From: CAVVEQ01 sp963802095
GTDB lineage: Bacteria; Chloroflexota; Anaerolineae; Anaerolineales; Anaerolineaceae
NCBI GenBank assembly: GCA_963802095.1
Contig: CAWDHI010000011.1
Location: forward strand, 1-64,000
Direction of reading: 5' to 3'
DNA length: 64,000 nucleotides
The position numbers and the translations under genes are program-made. The notes under the pieces were generated by a model, which saw nothing but the letters and a program-made list of their open reading frames with translations, did no database searches and had not been told where the DNA came from. This document shows, piece after piece, positions 36,015 to 44,768 of this stretch. Each line of letters starts with the position of its first letter. Position 1 is the first letter of the stretch.

Positions 36015-37934
36015 TCAATCCAGGACGATGGGCTTGGATAGCGCAGTATCCAGCCGGGAACGGGTCTGGAATGCCTGGGTGATCTGGCTATTGAAATCTT
36101 CAGGTTTTGCACCGCCGTCTTCCTCCCCGGGTTCCTGCTGCAGGAAGCGGAGGCGGTCGATCGCCATGTTCACCCGCGCCTGGCGCAGGAGAAACACCGA
36201 GCGGATCAAGTCCTCCAGCCGTTTGGTGGCCAAGACGCCCTTCGGGATGGCATCTTTCAATGCAGCAACATCCCCCTCGAGGGAGGAAGGTGTTTGCGCG
36301 AGAATGAACTCAGTGATATCCAAATCATCCTGGTTGTTGGCGCGCAGTAAGATGGCAGCCAGCTCGGCGTTGGCACTCAGCTCAAAGTCACCCGGTCCAA
36401 AGCGGGCCAGCCCGGCTTTCTGCAGGGCACGGTCGAGCGCGAAGATATCCCCGGGTTCAAGAAGCAGCAATCCCAGAACATGTTTCTCCAATCCTTCCGC
36501 CTGCAGCTCGGGAGAAATATCCAGCGGCTGAGCACGGAATGACCGGCTGCCTTCCTGGGGCGAAAAAGTTGGTCGCCTGCGGCTGCGGGGGGAGGCGGGT
36601 TGTGATCTGGCGGATGCCAGTGCGCTTTCATCCACTTTAAGCATGCGGGCCAGCTTCTGGCGGTAATCGTCGCGCTCCACCGGGTTGGGGACGTCGTCAA
36701 TGAGGGGTAGGACGCTCGCCGCTATCTCCCGCTTCTGCTTGGGATCATTCAGGTCACGGCTTCGGGCAAGGGTATCCATCACGTGCACAACGATCGGCTT
36801 GGCGGTCGTCACAATCCGTTGCCATTCCTCGGGATCGGATAGTGCCACCTCGTCGGGGTCGCGTCCCTCGGGCAGGGAAGCAACCAGCACATCCGCCTGA
36901 AGGCGGGCTTCGCTGCGAAGTAAACCGCGGGCATCGAAGATGACCTCCTCGCTGTGATCCATTGTTTCCCGGGCCAGCTCCAGTCCGCGCAGGGTGGCTT
37001 TTTCGCCGGCGGAATCGGGGTCGAGCGCGAGGATGAGCCGGCGGGTGAAACGCTTGAGCAAACGGAACTGATCTTCGGTAAGCGCTGTGCCCATCGGTGA
37101 AACTGCGTTGGCAAAACCGGCCTGGTGCAGTGCGATCACATCCAGGTAACCTTCCACGATCACCGCCTGCCCGACCGTCCGGATGGACTTGCGAGCCTGG
37201 TCCAGCCCATAGAGCAGCCTGCCCTTATCGAACAGCGCGGTCTGGGGGGAGTTGAGAAACTTGGGTATGTCATTGGGGTCAAGGATGCGCGCACCAAAGC
37301 CGGTCATCTTGCCCATGCCATCACGGATGGGGAACATAATGCGGTTGTGAAACCGGTCGCGAACACCACCATCATCTTTTTCTGTCACCAACCCGGCTCT
37401 CAACAGCTCATCGGACGTAAAACCCTTCGCGGTGAAGTGACCCAGGGTGTTCTCCCATCCCGGGGGAGCATAGCCCAGTCCAAACAGCTCGATGGTGGCG
37501 GGGGTGAGCCCGCGCTTGAGGAGATAATCAAAGGCAGCCTTTCCTCCAGGGGTCTGGGTGAGATGGTGCCGGTAAAAGGTGACCGCATCCTCCAGCAGCC
37601 CGCGGATGCGGGTGTGGGTTTCCTCCTCGGCCTGACGCTCGGGGGTGGGGGCTTCCAGCTGTACCCCGGCTTTTTCTGCAAGGTAGCGCAGGGTGGTGGC
37701 AAAATCCCAGCCCTCCTTCTTCATCACAAAGCGGAAGACATCCCCACCCTCATTGCACTGGCCGAAGCAGCGCCAGGTTCCGGAATCGGGGAAGACCACG
37801 AATGCAGGCGTGCGCGTGTTGGCATGGAAGGGGCAGAAACCTGTGTAGCTCTTGCCCGAACGGCGAAGTTTGACCGACTGGGATACCAGGTCGACGATCT
37901 CGATACGCTGCTTGATCTCATCTACGACGGTCAT
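36015..37934 (-). CDS. dnaG: DNA primase
   Basis: DnaG synthesises RNA primers at the replication fork. The ATG at 37934 (MTVVDEIKQRIEIVD) gives 639 residues; a TTG at 37985 is a less likely start. The N-terminal CHC2 zinc ribbon is GFCPFHANTRTPAFVV plus WRCFGQCNEGGDVF. The catalytic core has RIMFPIRDGMGKMTGFGARI, then the TOPRIM motifs AVIVEGYLDVIALHQAG and LALDPDSAGEKATLRG. A helical C-terminal domain that would contact the replicative helicase follows after an Arg/Ser-rich linker near residue 430. It is followed by rpoD and transcribed divergently from the threonine dehydratase gene. Confidence 0.95.
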   Translation of the reverse strand: MTVVDEIKQRIEIVDLVSQSVKLRRSGKSYTGFCPFHANTRTPAFVVFPDSGTWRCFGQCNEGGDVFRFVMKKEGWDFATTLRYLAEKAGVQLEAPTPERQAEEETHTRIRGLLEDAVTFYRHHLTQTPGGKAAFDYLLKRGLTPATIELFGLGYAPPGWENTLGHFTAKGFTSDELLRAGLVTEKDDGGVRDRFHNRIMFPIRDGMGKMTGFGARILDPNDIPKFLNSPQTALFDKGRLLYGLDQARKSIRTVGQAVIVEGYLDVIALHQAGFANAVSPMGTALTEDQFRLLKRFTRRLILALDPDSAGEKATLRGLELARETMDHSEEVIFDARGLLRSEARLQADVLVASLPEGRDPDEVALSDPEEWQRIVTTAKPIVVHVMDTLARSRDLNDPKQKREIAASVLPLIDDVPNPVERDDYRQKLARMLKVDESALASARSQPASPRSRRRPTFSPQEGSRSFRAQPLDISPELQAEGLEKHVLGLLLLEPGDIFALDRALQKAGLARFGPGDFELSANAELAAILLRANNQDDLDITEFILAQTPSSLEGDVAALKDAIPKGVLATKRLEDLIRSVFLLRQARVNMAIDRLRFLQQEPGEEDGGAKPEDFNSQITQAFQTRSRLDTALSKPIVLD

Positions 37935-37992
37935 GGGTAGGATGATTTTATCCCAAATCGCGGAAGAAGGTTTTGTCCTGGTCAAAGGAGCC

Positions 37993-37998
37993 TATAAT
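37993..37998 (+). promoter_or_regulatory. -10 element of the threonine dehydratase gene
   Basis: TATAAT lies 28 nt before the ATG at 38027; a weak TTTTGT 16 bp upstream might act as -35. The ribosome binding site AAAGGA follows. Confidence 0.45.
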
Positions 37999-38026
37999 TT
38001 AATCAACCACTGCAAAAGGACCTGCC

Positions 38027-38977
38027 ATGCTCACCACCGAACCCACGCTTTACGATATCCGCCAGGCCTCGGCGCGAATCCGTCCGCACGCCCACTGGAC
38101 GCCTGTGGTTCGCTGCCAAATGCTGGATGAAATGACCGGGGTGAACCTGTTTTTCAAGTGCGAAAACCTGCAAAAGGTGGGCGCCTTCAAGTTTCGCGGG
38201 GCGTGCAACGCGGTGCTTTCGCTTTCAGAAAAGGAAGCCTCGCACGGGGTGGCCACCCATTCCTCCGGAAACCACGCCCAGGCATTGGCGCTGGCTGCCC
38301 GGATGCGCGGTATTCACGCCACCATCGTGATGCCCACGAACGCCCCGGAGGTGAAAAGAGCCGCGGTAGCGGGCTACGGTGGAGAGATCGTGCTCTGCGA
38401 GCCCACCCTGCAGGCACGCGAGGAAACGCTGGCAGGGGTGGTGGGCAGGAGCGGAGCGATGGTGATCCATCCCTACAACAACTATGATGTCATCTCCGGG
38501 CAGGGTACAGCCGCCCTGGAACTGCTGGAAGAATTGCCGGCGCTCGATGCCATCCTGGTGCCTGTGGGAGGCGGGGGTTTGCTTTCCGGGACTCTGATAG
38601 CGGCTAAGGGTATCTCGCCCAAGATTAAAATTTTGGCCATAGAGCCAGAGGGCGCGGATGATGCCTACCGTTCGTGGAAGGCGGGGGAGATCATCCCCAT
38701 GGTGGGTCCGAAGACTGTTGCAGACGGTCTGCTGACCTCGTTGGGGGATAAAACCTTCCCCATCATTCAAAGGTTGGTGGATGAGATCGTCACGGTCAGC
38801 GATGAGGCCATACTGAAAGCCATGAAGTTGATCTGGGAACGCGCCAAGCTGGTGGTGGAACCCTCCGGCGCGGTTCCGCTGGGGGCATTGCTGGAGGGGA
38901 AGGTGAACCTTGTGGGGAAGAAAGCCGGGGTTATCCTCTCCGGAGGAAACGTTGATTTCGGCAGGTTCGGAGGATGA
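38027..38977 (+). CDS. Threonine/serine dehydratase (PLP-dependent)
   Basis: This 316-residue protein is a fold-type II PLP enzyme. FFKCENLQKVGAFKFRGA contains the Schiff-base Lys, SSGNHAQALALAARMRG is the PLP phosphate/Asn loop and PVGGGGLLSGTLIAAKG the glycine loop. The absence of a C-terminal ACT-type regulatory domain matches catabolic threonine dehydratase (TdcB-like) or serine racemase more than the full-length biosynthetic IlvA. It would convert threonine to 2-oxobutanoate or serine to pyruvate, with ammonia release. Transcribed alone and divergently from dnaG; it converges on pstB. Confidence 0.88.
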   Translation: MLTTEPTLYDIRQASARIRPHAHWTPVVRCQMLDEMTGVNLFFKCENLQKVGAFKFRGACNAVLSLSEKEASHGVATHSSGNHAQALALAARMRGIHATIVMPTNAPEVKRAAVAGYGGEIVLCEPTLQAREETLAGVVGRSGAMVIHPYNNYDVISGQGTAALELLEELPALDAILVPVGGGGLLSGTLIAAKGISPKIKILAIEPEGADDAYRSWKAGEIIPMVGPKTVADGLLTSLGDKTFPIIQRLVDEIVTVSDEAILKAMKLIWERAKLVVEPSGAVPLGALLEGKVNLVGKKAGVILSGGNVDFGRFGG

Positions 38978-39047
38978 GCATGTTACGCCATCCAGTTGCA
39001 GGAAAATGTAACCATCACCTAAGGGAGATTGGTTCTTTCTAATTTCC

Positions 39048-39917
39048 TTATCCAAACCGCCCAGTCACATAGGCTTCGGTGCGTTTATCCTTTGGATTGG
39101 TGAAGATCACCGGAGTATGATCGTATTCGATCATCCGGCCGGCGCGGTTCTCGTCGATCATCATCATGGCGGTGAAATCCGAAACCCGTGCCGCTTGCTG
39201 CATATTGTGGGTGACGATAATGATGGTGTACTCCTTTGCCAACACGTGCATCAGCTCCTCGATCTTTAGGGTAGAGATGGGATCTAGCGCAGAAGCCGGT
39301 TCGTCCATCAGAACAACATCCGGCTCAACAGCCAGCGCGCGGGCGATGCACAACCGCTGCTGCTGCCCCCCCGAAAGGGAATAACCGGATTGGTTCAGCT
39401 TATCCTTCACCTCATCCCACAGGGCAGCCTCACGAAGGCTCGTCTCCACGATCTCGTCCAGGTCGGATTTGCGGCGGACCCCCAGCAGCTTCGGTCCGAA
39501 GGTGATATTCTCATAGATCGATTTTGGAAAGGGGTTCGGCCGTTGGAAGACCATGCCAACCCGCCTGCGGATATCAACCGCATCCACGCCGTTTCCATAG
39601 ATGTTTTCCCCGTCCAGGGTGATCAATCCTTCCACCCGGCAGCCGGGGGTCAGGTCCGACATGCGGTTGAAGGACCGCAGCAGAGTTGATTTGCCACAGC
39701 CGGAAGGTCCGATAATGGCTGTGATCCGGTTCTTTTTAATCGGGAGATTGATCTCAGCGAGCGCTTTAAAATCCCCATAATACACGCTCACATCCCTGGC
39801 ATCGACTTTGATATCCTCGGGAACGTTGCTGGCTGCTTTTTCAGGGATCGTCAATGTGATGGATTTTTCCTTATTGAAATTATCCAAGGTATGCATTGTG
39901 AACGTCTGGGTTGTCAT
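39048..39917 (-). CDS. pstB: Phosphate ABC transporter ATP-binding protein
   Basis: PstB powers high-affinity phosphate import. Walker A is AIIGPSGCGKSTLLRSF, the ABC signature LSGGQQQRLCIARALA and Walker B DVVLMDEPASALDP; RMSDLTPGCRVEG and VGMVFQRPNPFPKSIYENI are typical of PstB. The ATG at 39917 is preferred because GAGGAA lies just before it; an earlier ATG at 39950 has a poor site. The encoded 289 residues keep an N-terminal tail of about 35 residues. It is last in pstS-pstC-pstA-pstB; no phoU follows. Confidence 0.94.
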   Translation of the reverse strand: MTTQTFTMHTLDNFNKEKSITLTIPEKAASNVPEDIKVDARDVSVYYGDFKALAEINLPIKKNRITAIIGPSGCGKSTLLRSFNRMSDLTPGCRVEGLITLDGENIYGNGVDAVDIRRRVGMVFQRPNPFPKSIYENITFGPKLLGVRRKSDLDEIVETSLREAALWDEVKDKLNQSGYSLSGGQQQRLCIARALAVEPDVVLMDEPASALDPISTLKIEELMHVLAKEYTIIIVTHNMQQAARVSDFTAMMMIDENRAGRMIEYDHTPVIFTNPKDKRTEAYVTGRFG

Positions 39918-39978
39918 TTTTTCCTCGTTTTGCGAAATTATCTGATTCATTTTTTTTCGATTGATCGATTTCTCGGAG

Positions 39979-41223
39979 CTAATAAGTTCTTCGGTATCTG
40001 TTTCTCAGGAAGATTGCCAGAGTGTTCATCCCAAGCAGCAGGACCAGAAGCACAAGGATGGAAGCCGCGGCAAGGTTGCGGAATTCATCCTGTGGGCGGG
40101 AAGTCCACTGGTAGATCTGGATGGGCAGAGCGGTGAATTTTGAGAATACCGATGCGGGATCGTAGACGATATAAGTGGATGCACCGATCACTACCAGGGG
40201 GGCGGTTTCGCCAAAAGCGCGCGAAACTGCCAGGATCGCCCCAGTCATGATCCCGGGGATGGCGTTTGGCAAAACATGCGACCAGACCGTCTGCCACTTG
40301 GTCGCCCCCACCCCATAGCTTGCCTCGCGGATCGTATATGGCACGCCCCGCAGCGCTTCCTGGGAGTTGATGATTACGATTGGGAGGACCAACAACCCCA
40401 ACGTCAACCCCCCGGAAAGGATGGTGCGCCCGTTCAACGAGACCGCCTCCACCCCGCTTAAAATAGCTCCGCTGGTCACCGGCTCCCAAAGCCTTACAAA
40501 TATCGCCAGGCCAAGGATCCCATAGATGATCGAGGGTACTCCGGCTAGATTGGTAATATTCGTTTTAAGCAATCGGTTCAGCCAGTTATCCACGGCGAAC
40601 TCCTCAAAATAAATGGCTGCGCCTAATCCCACAGGGAGGGAAAAGAGGACGGCAACCACTATCAGGAAGAGCGAACCCATAATGGCTGTACGGATACCGG
40701 CAGACAGCGGGTCGGAGGATTGTGGCGAGGTGATGAAATCCCAATTGAGCCAGGCCTTGAAGGAAAGTTCGCCCTCCGGATATTCCTGGGTTGCAGTCGC
40801 CTGGATCTCGCTCTTATCGAAGATCGATTGGCTGAGCGTCCAAGTTTGGGCCACTTTTGGCTCTGCGATCTCCTGCATGATGAGCGCTTCGATCTCCTTC
40901 TGGCTTCTCTCCAGGAGCGCATTTTCCTTCATGAGCTTTTTATACCGCCCAGGAGAGATATTTTCCTGTAGAAAGAGCACCTTGTCCTCTTTGGGAAGAT
41001 CCCAAACCGGAACCCCGTTCACCGCCATGGCGTTGGGGCTAACCCCGTACTCGACAACCATGTAACCGAAACTGTCGTTTACTATCTTGACCAGCAGAAG
41101 CACCAGGAAAAGAACCCCGAGGAGCGTGGAAAGAAAGAGACCTCCGTTCCAGATTTTTTCCGCCCGGTGCCTGGCAGGTAAATTTGAAGCAGTTTTCTGT
41201 TCCTTCATGCGGGAGGTCATCAT
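39979..41223 (-). CDS. pstA: Phosphate ABC transporter permease PstA, with large insertion
   Basis: PstA is one of the two membrane permease subunits. The C-terminal 250 residues hold the binding-protein-dependent transport domain with GLGAAIYFEEFAVDNWLNRL, LTLGLLVLPIVIINSQEAL and the EAA-loop region EASYGVGATKWQTVWSHVLP, then TAPLVVIGAS. At 414 residues it is over 100 longer than classical PstA: between the first helix and the permease domain is a hydrophilic insertion of about 130 residues rich in Lys and Glu, probably extracytoplasmic. The start ATG overlaps the pstC stop. Confidence 0.92.
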   Translation of the reverse strand: MMTSRMKEQKTASNLPARHRAEKIWNGGLFLSTLLGVLFLVLLLVKIVNDSFGYMVVEYGVSPNAMAVNGVPVWDLPKEDKVLFLQENISPGRYKKLMKENALLERSQKEIEALIMQEIAEPKVAQTWTLSQSIFDKSEIQATATQEYPEGELSFKAWLNWDFITSPQSSDPLSAGIRTAIMGSLFLIVVAVLFSLPVGLGAAIYFEEFAVDNWLNRLLKTNITNLAGVPSIIYGILGLAIFVRLWEPVTSGAILSGVEAVSLNGRTILSGGLTLGLLVLPIVIINSQEALRGVPYTIREASYGVGATKWQTVWSHVLPNAIPGIMTGAILAVSRAFGETAPLVVIGASTYIVYDPASVFSKFTALPIQIYQWTSRPQDEFRNLAAASILVLLVLLLGMNTLAIFLRNRYRRTY

Positions 41224-42170
41224 TGGTAAGCCTCACGGAAGTGTCGGACGATCCAGCGGCTGATCAGGTTAAGGATGAAGGTGATCACAAATAACAGCAA
41301 GCCGATGGCAAAAATGCTGTTGTAATCCATTGAATCGTAGCTCAGGTCGCCACCACTGATCCGAACCATGTAGCCAGTCATCGTTTCGGCAGATTGAAAA
41401 GGATTCAAGGTCAGGTTCGGTCCAGCACCTGCCGCAAGCGCGACGATCATGGTTTCTCCAATAGCGCGGGAAATGCCCAGCAGGCAGGCGGCGGATATGC
41501 CGGAGAAAGCCGCTGGCACAACCACTTTCAGAGCAACTTCAATTTTTGTTGAACCCAGGCTGTAACCAGCTTCGCGCAGCGTTCGCGGAACCGCGCTGAG
41601 GGAATCCTCACTCATCGAAGCGATCAACGGAAGGATCAGGATACCCATGGCAAGACCCGCAGCAGCCATGTTATAGATCTGCACCGTATCCGTGCCAAAA
41701 GCCCCGCGTAACAGGGGCGTGATGAATGTCAGGGCAAAAAATCCATAGACGACGGTGGGGATGCCAGCAAGGATCTCCATCACCGGTTTGATGGTGCCTT
41801 TCACCTTCTGGGATGCGTATTCGCTGAGGTAGATCGCCACCATTAAGCCAAGCGGAATGGCAACGACCATGGCGATCGTGGAGGTGACCAGGGTGGCGGT
41901 TACGAGCGGGATTACGCCGAATTCATTGATCTTCGGCTGCCACTTTAACCCGGTCAGAAAACCCCATAAAGTTACGTTTGGATCCGCAAAAAATAACAAC
42001 GCCTCTTTGGTCAATTCAAAAATGATCGCCACTGTGACCAGGATCGAGAACAACCCGCACAGGAATAACAAAGCAATGATCACCGCTTCGCCGGGTCTGC
42101 GGGAATGTTTTGCGCGGCTGATCTTTTTACTCCGCAAAAGAAGGGCTGAACTTTGAATCTGATCGGTCAT
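41220..42170 (-). CDS. pstC: Phosphate ABC transporter permease PstC
   Basis: PstC is the partner permease of PstA. The 316 residues have six helices with IPLGLMVAIYLSEYA, EILAGIPTVVYGFFALTFI, LPLIASMSEDSLSAVPRTLR and EAGYSLGSTKIEVALKVVVP, the typical EAA-loop. It overlaps pstA by 4 bp and lies 90 bp after pstS, with a stable hairpin in the gap that probably sets pstS expression above that of the permeases. Confidence 0.94.
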   Translation of the reverse strand: MTDQIQSSALLLRSKKISRAKHSRRPGEAVIIALLFLCGLFSILVTVAIIFELTKEALLFFADPNVTLWGFLTGLKWQPKINEFGVIPLVTATLVTSTIAMVVAIPLGLMVAIYLSEYASQKVKGTIKPVMEILAGIPTVVYGFFALTFITPLLRGAFGTDTVQIYNMAAAGLAMGILILPLIASMSEDSLSAVPRTLREAGYSLGSTKIEVALKVVVPAAFSGISAACLLGISRAIGETMIVALAAGAGPNLTLNPFQSAETMTGYMVRISGGDLSYDSMDYNSIFAIGLLLFVITFILNLISRWIVRHFREAYQ

Positions 42171-42198
42171 TTGTTGTTTTTCCCTTTTACAACCGTCA

Positions 42199-42229
42199 GC
42201 CTTCCCCCTCGAGTTGCAAGGGGGAAGGC
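42199..42229 (-). promoter_or_regulatory. Stem-loop between pstS and pstC
   Basis: GCCTTCCCCCT and AGGGGGAAGGC form a perfect 11-bp stem with a 9-nt loop and no U tract. Such intercistronic hairpins commonly protect the upstream message from 3' exonucleases or cause partial termination, giving more binding protein than permease. Confidence 0.65.
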
Positions 42230-42260
42230 ATAGCGGAGAGGGGCTCCCCGGGATTGAACT

Positions 42261-43319
42261 TTATTTCGCTACTGCATCCTGCCAGGTCTGCAGAGATGCA
42301 TCAATGGCTGCCTGGCTGGCGGGAAAGTAACCCACCGTTAGAATCTCGTTTTCGACATTCTCCAGGTAGAACTTGATGAATGCCGCGACCTGGGGTTTTT
42401 CTTTCAGGATGGTTGCATCCGAGTAGATGAACAGCGGGCGGGCAAGCTTGTAGTCGCCACTTTCCGCGGCTTCACCGGTGGGGGCAACACCTTCAACCGA
42501 TAACGCGTTCAGCTTTTCCTGGTTCTCGTAAAAGTAGGCATACCCGAAGTAACCAATGGCGAAGGGTGAGCCTTCCACACCCTGCACTAGGACATTATCG
42601 TCTTCGGAGAACTGGATGTTCTTGGCAGCAAGGATGGCTTCCTCGCCAAGTTTGGTATCGGCTTTGCCGTCGGCGTTCTTATTCGCGGGAGCCATCACGG
42701 CTTCCACGAAGTAATCGAAGGTGCCGGAATCGGTTCCAGGGCTGAAGCGCTGGATGGGTTCGGCAGGCCAGGAGGGATCGACATCCGACCATTTTTCAGC
42801 GGTGGAGAAGATCGCAGCTAATTGCTCGAGGGTGACGTCCTTCAGGAACTCGTTCTCGGAGCTCACAACAACCGCCAGGGCATCGGTGCCAACGCGGAAT
42901 TCAAGCGGAACGCGGGGGCTGGCCAGTGCAGCGCAAGATTCAACTTCGCCGTCTTTGATCGCACGGGAGGCGTTGGAAATATCGGTCTCGCCAGCTTTGC
43001 AGAAGCGCTCAAAACCAGCGCCGGTTCCGATGCTATCAATGGTGATATTGCCTTCAAATCCTTCATCGCTGAAGACTTCAGCCATGCGCTCGGAAAGCGG
43101 GTAAACCGTGGATGAACCGGCGGAAACGATATCCCCGCTGACGGCGTCGGGGGCATACATTGCCATTGGGTCGGCTGTTGGCACAACGGCGGGAACTTCA
43201 GTTGCGGGAACCTGGGTGGGTTCGGGGGCAGCCGTGGGGGTGGCTGGGGCTGCGCAGGCAGCCATCACCATCGCTGTGGCGACCAAGATCAAAACAGGGG
43301 CGAACTTTTTCATGCTCAT
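42261..43319 (-). CDS. pstS: Phosphate-binding lipoprotein PstS
   Basis: PstS binds phosphate outside the membrane and delivers it to PstCAB. The 352-residue protein has a lipoprotein signal ending MVMAAC, a low-complexity Ala/Pro/Thr/Val linker (APATPTAAPEPTQVP) and a periplasmic-binding domain with SAGSSTVYPLSERMAEVF, GTGAGFERFCKAGETDISNA and FSPGTDSGTFDYFVEAV, the phosphate-contacting loops. A Pho-box-like repeat array stands upstream (43355-43408), consistent with induction on phosphate starvation. It opens the pst operon. Confidence 0.94.
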   Translation of the reverse strand: MSMKKFAPVLILVATAMVMAACAAPATPTAAPEPTQVPATEVPAVVPTADPMAMYAPDAVSGDIVSAGSSTVYPLSERMAEVFSDEGFEGNITIDSIGTGAGFERFCKAGETDISNASRAIKDGEVESCAALASPRVPLEFRVGTDALAVVVSSENEFLKDVTLEQLAAIFSTAEKWSDVDPSWPAEPIQRFSPGTDSGTFDYFVEAVMAPANKNADGKADTKLGEEAILAAKNIQFSEDDNVLVQGVEGSPFAIGYFGYAYFYENQEKLNALSVEGVAPTGEAAESGDYKLARPLFIYSDATILKEKPQVAAFIKFYLENVENEILTVGYFPASQAAIDASLQTWQDAVAK

Positions 43320-43354
43320 TATTCAAATCTCCTATGAAAATTATTTACAGGTTG

Positions 43355-43408
43355 ATGATAAGGGTTGAGTTTTAAGGGGCTGCGAATAACAAGTTAACGT
43401 TCTGTTAA
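43355..43408 (-). promoter_or_regulatory. Putative Pho box array and -10 of pstS
   Basis: On the minus strand four hexamers recur every 11 bp: TTAACA (43408-43403), TTAACT (43397-43392), TTCGCA (43386-43381) and TTAAAA (43375-43370). Nine bases later comes TATCAT (43360-43355), a plausible -10. This matches the direct-repeat Pho box known from Gram-positive PhoP sites (TTAACA-type hexamers with 5-bp spacers). A sister array with identical geometry precedes surE. Confidence 0.7.
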
Positions 43409-43433
43409 GGATTTCCCCTTTTTAATAGAAGAA

Positions 43434-43458
43434 ATAAAAAAAATCCCGCCAGGGATTT
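43434..43458 (-). terminator. Intrinsic terminator after phoR
   Basis: On the minus strand AAATCCC (43458-43452) and GGGATTT (43447-43441) pair with a 4-nt loop and lead into a run of T. It lies 22 bp after the phoR stop and separates the phoBR and pst transcripts. Confidence 0.8.
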
Positions 43459-43479
43459 GAAATTGGTGTCAAAAAAAGG

Positions 43480-44724
43480 TCAGACCACTGGTATCGTGAA
43501 CGAGAAAGTGCTGCCCTTCCCTTCTTCGCTCTCCACCCAGATGCTCCCGCCGTGCGCTTCCACGATGTGCCGGCTGATGGAGAGCCCCAACCCGGTGCCG
43601 CCCCCGCTGCGGGCGCGGTCGGTCTTATAGAACCGCTCAAAGATACGCGGCAGCGCTTCCGTCGGGATGCCCACCCCTGAATCTTGGACGGCAAAGTCGA
43701 TGAATCCTTCTGTTCTCTGTGCCGAAAGGATGACCTGACCGCCCGGGGGAGTGAATTTCACTGAATTATGGATCAGGTTGACCAGCACCTGCTCCAGGCG
43801 GGGGGCATCCGCCCGGATGGAGGGGAGATCGGGCGGGCAGACAACGCTGAGGGTTAGCGCTGCGCGCTCCACCTGCAGGCGCATGCGGTCCAGGGCAGTA
43901 TAGAGGAGGGCGGCCGGATTGACCGGTTTGAGATCCAGCGGCACCTGGCCGGATTCGATCCGCGAAAGCTCCAGCAGCTCGGCGACCATCTGTGTAAGGG
44001 CATCCACCTCCGCTTCGATGCGAACCAGAAAACGCTGGGCAGCTTGTGGATCTTCCAGAGCGCCATCCTGCAGGGTTTCGGTGAGAGCTTTCAGCGATGC
44101 CAGCGGGGTGCGCAATTCGTGGGAGAGGTTGCTGACGAAATCTCGGCGGACCGTTTCCAGGTGACGGACTCGGGTGAGGTCCTGGATGAGCAGCAGGCTG
44201 CCGCCGCTGTAGCGGTCGGGAATGGCGATGAGCTGCAGGAACTGGCGGCTTTTTGGCATTTCCACCGATTGCACCTGCATTTCCCCGCCCTCCTGGCAGA
44301 GCCGCCAGGCTTCGATGAGCTGGTGCTGGCGCAGGGCCTCGGCAATAATTCCCCCGACCGGTTCGCTCAACTCGAACATCCTGGTCGCAGCTGGGTTTGC
44401 AAAGCGGATGATGCCCGATGGATCGGTGATCAATACACCGTCTGTCATCTGGTCGAGCACTGCGGCCAACTTGCCCTTCTCCGCTTGCAGAGATGTGATC
44501 TGGTCCTGCTCCTCGAGGATCATATCGTGCAGCTGGGGGCCAAGCTGACCCAACCCGCGTACACGGAACGGAATCTCCCCGGGGGGAAGCTTTCCGGATT
44601 GGATCTGGCCGAGTTTTTCGGAATAGGATTGGATCTGCCGTCTGGAAAAGATCAGATACCAGGCTAAAAATCCCAAGGCTGCCAGAAGCGCAATCAGCAG
44701 GATTATGAGCAGGTTCTGGCTCAT
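43480..44724 (-). CDS. phoR: Phosphate-regulon-type sensor histidine kinase
   Basis: This 414-residue PhoR-like kinase has a single N-terminal transmembrane helix (LLIILLIALLAALGFLAWYL), no large periplasmic domain, a PAS domain (VLDQMTDGVLITDPSGIIRF), the phosphoacceptor box NLSHELRTPLASLKALTET with the autophosphorylated His, and the HATPase domain with LIHNSVKFTPPGG, DSGVGIP and GGTGLGLSISRHIVEAHGG. The lack of an external sensor domain fits PhoR, which senses phosphate through the Pst complex. It lies 44 bp after phoB. TATATA 6 nt before the start codon might give a second, leaderless transcript. Confidence 0.9.
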   Translation of the reverse strand: MSQNLLIILLIALLAALGFLAWYLIFSRRQIQSYSEKLGQIQSGKLPPGEIPFRVRGLGQLGPQLHDMILEEQDQITSLQAEKGKLAAVLDQMTDGVLITDPSGIIRFANPAATRMFELSEPVGGIIAEALRQHQLIEAWRLCQEGGEMQVQSVEMPKSRQFLQLIAIPDRYSGGSLLLIQDLTRVRHLETVRRDFVSNLSHELRTPLASLKALTETLQDGALEDPQAAQRFLVRIEAEVDALTQMVAELLELSRIESGQVPLDLKPVNPAALLYTALDRMRLQVERAALTLSVVCPPDLPSIRADAPRLEQVLVNLIHNSVKFTPPGGQVILSAQRTEGFIDFAVQDSGVGIPTEALPRIFERFYKTDRARSGGGTGLGLSISRHIVEAHGGSIWVESEEGKGSTFSFTIPVV

Positions 44725-44768
44725 CGATTGTATATACTGCGATGGATTTTAAAGTTGAACACGGGCCG

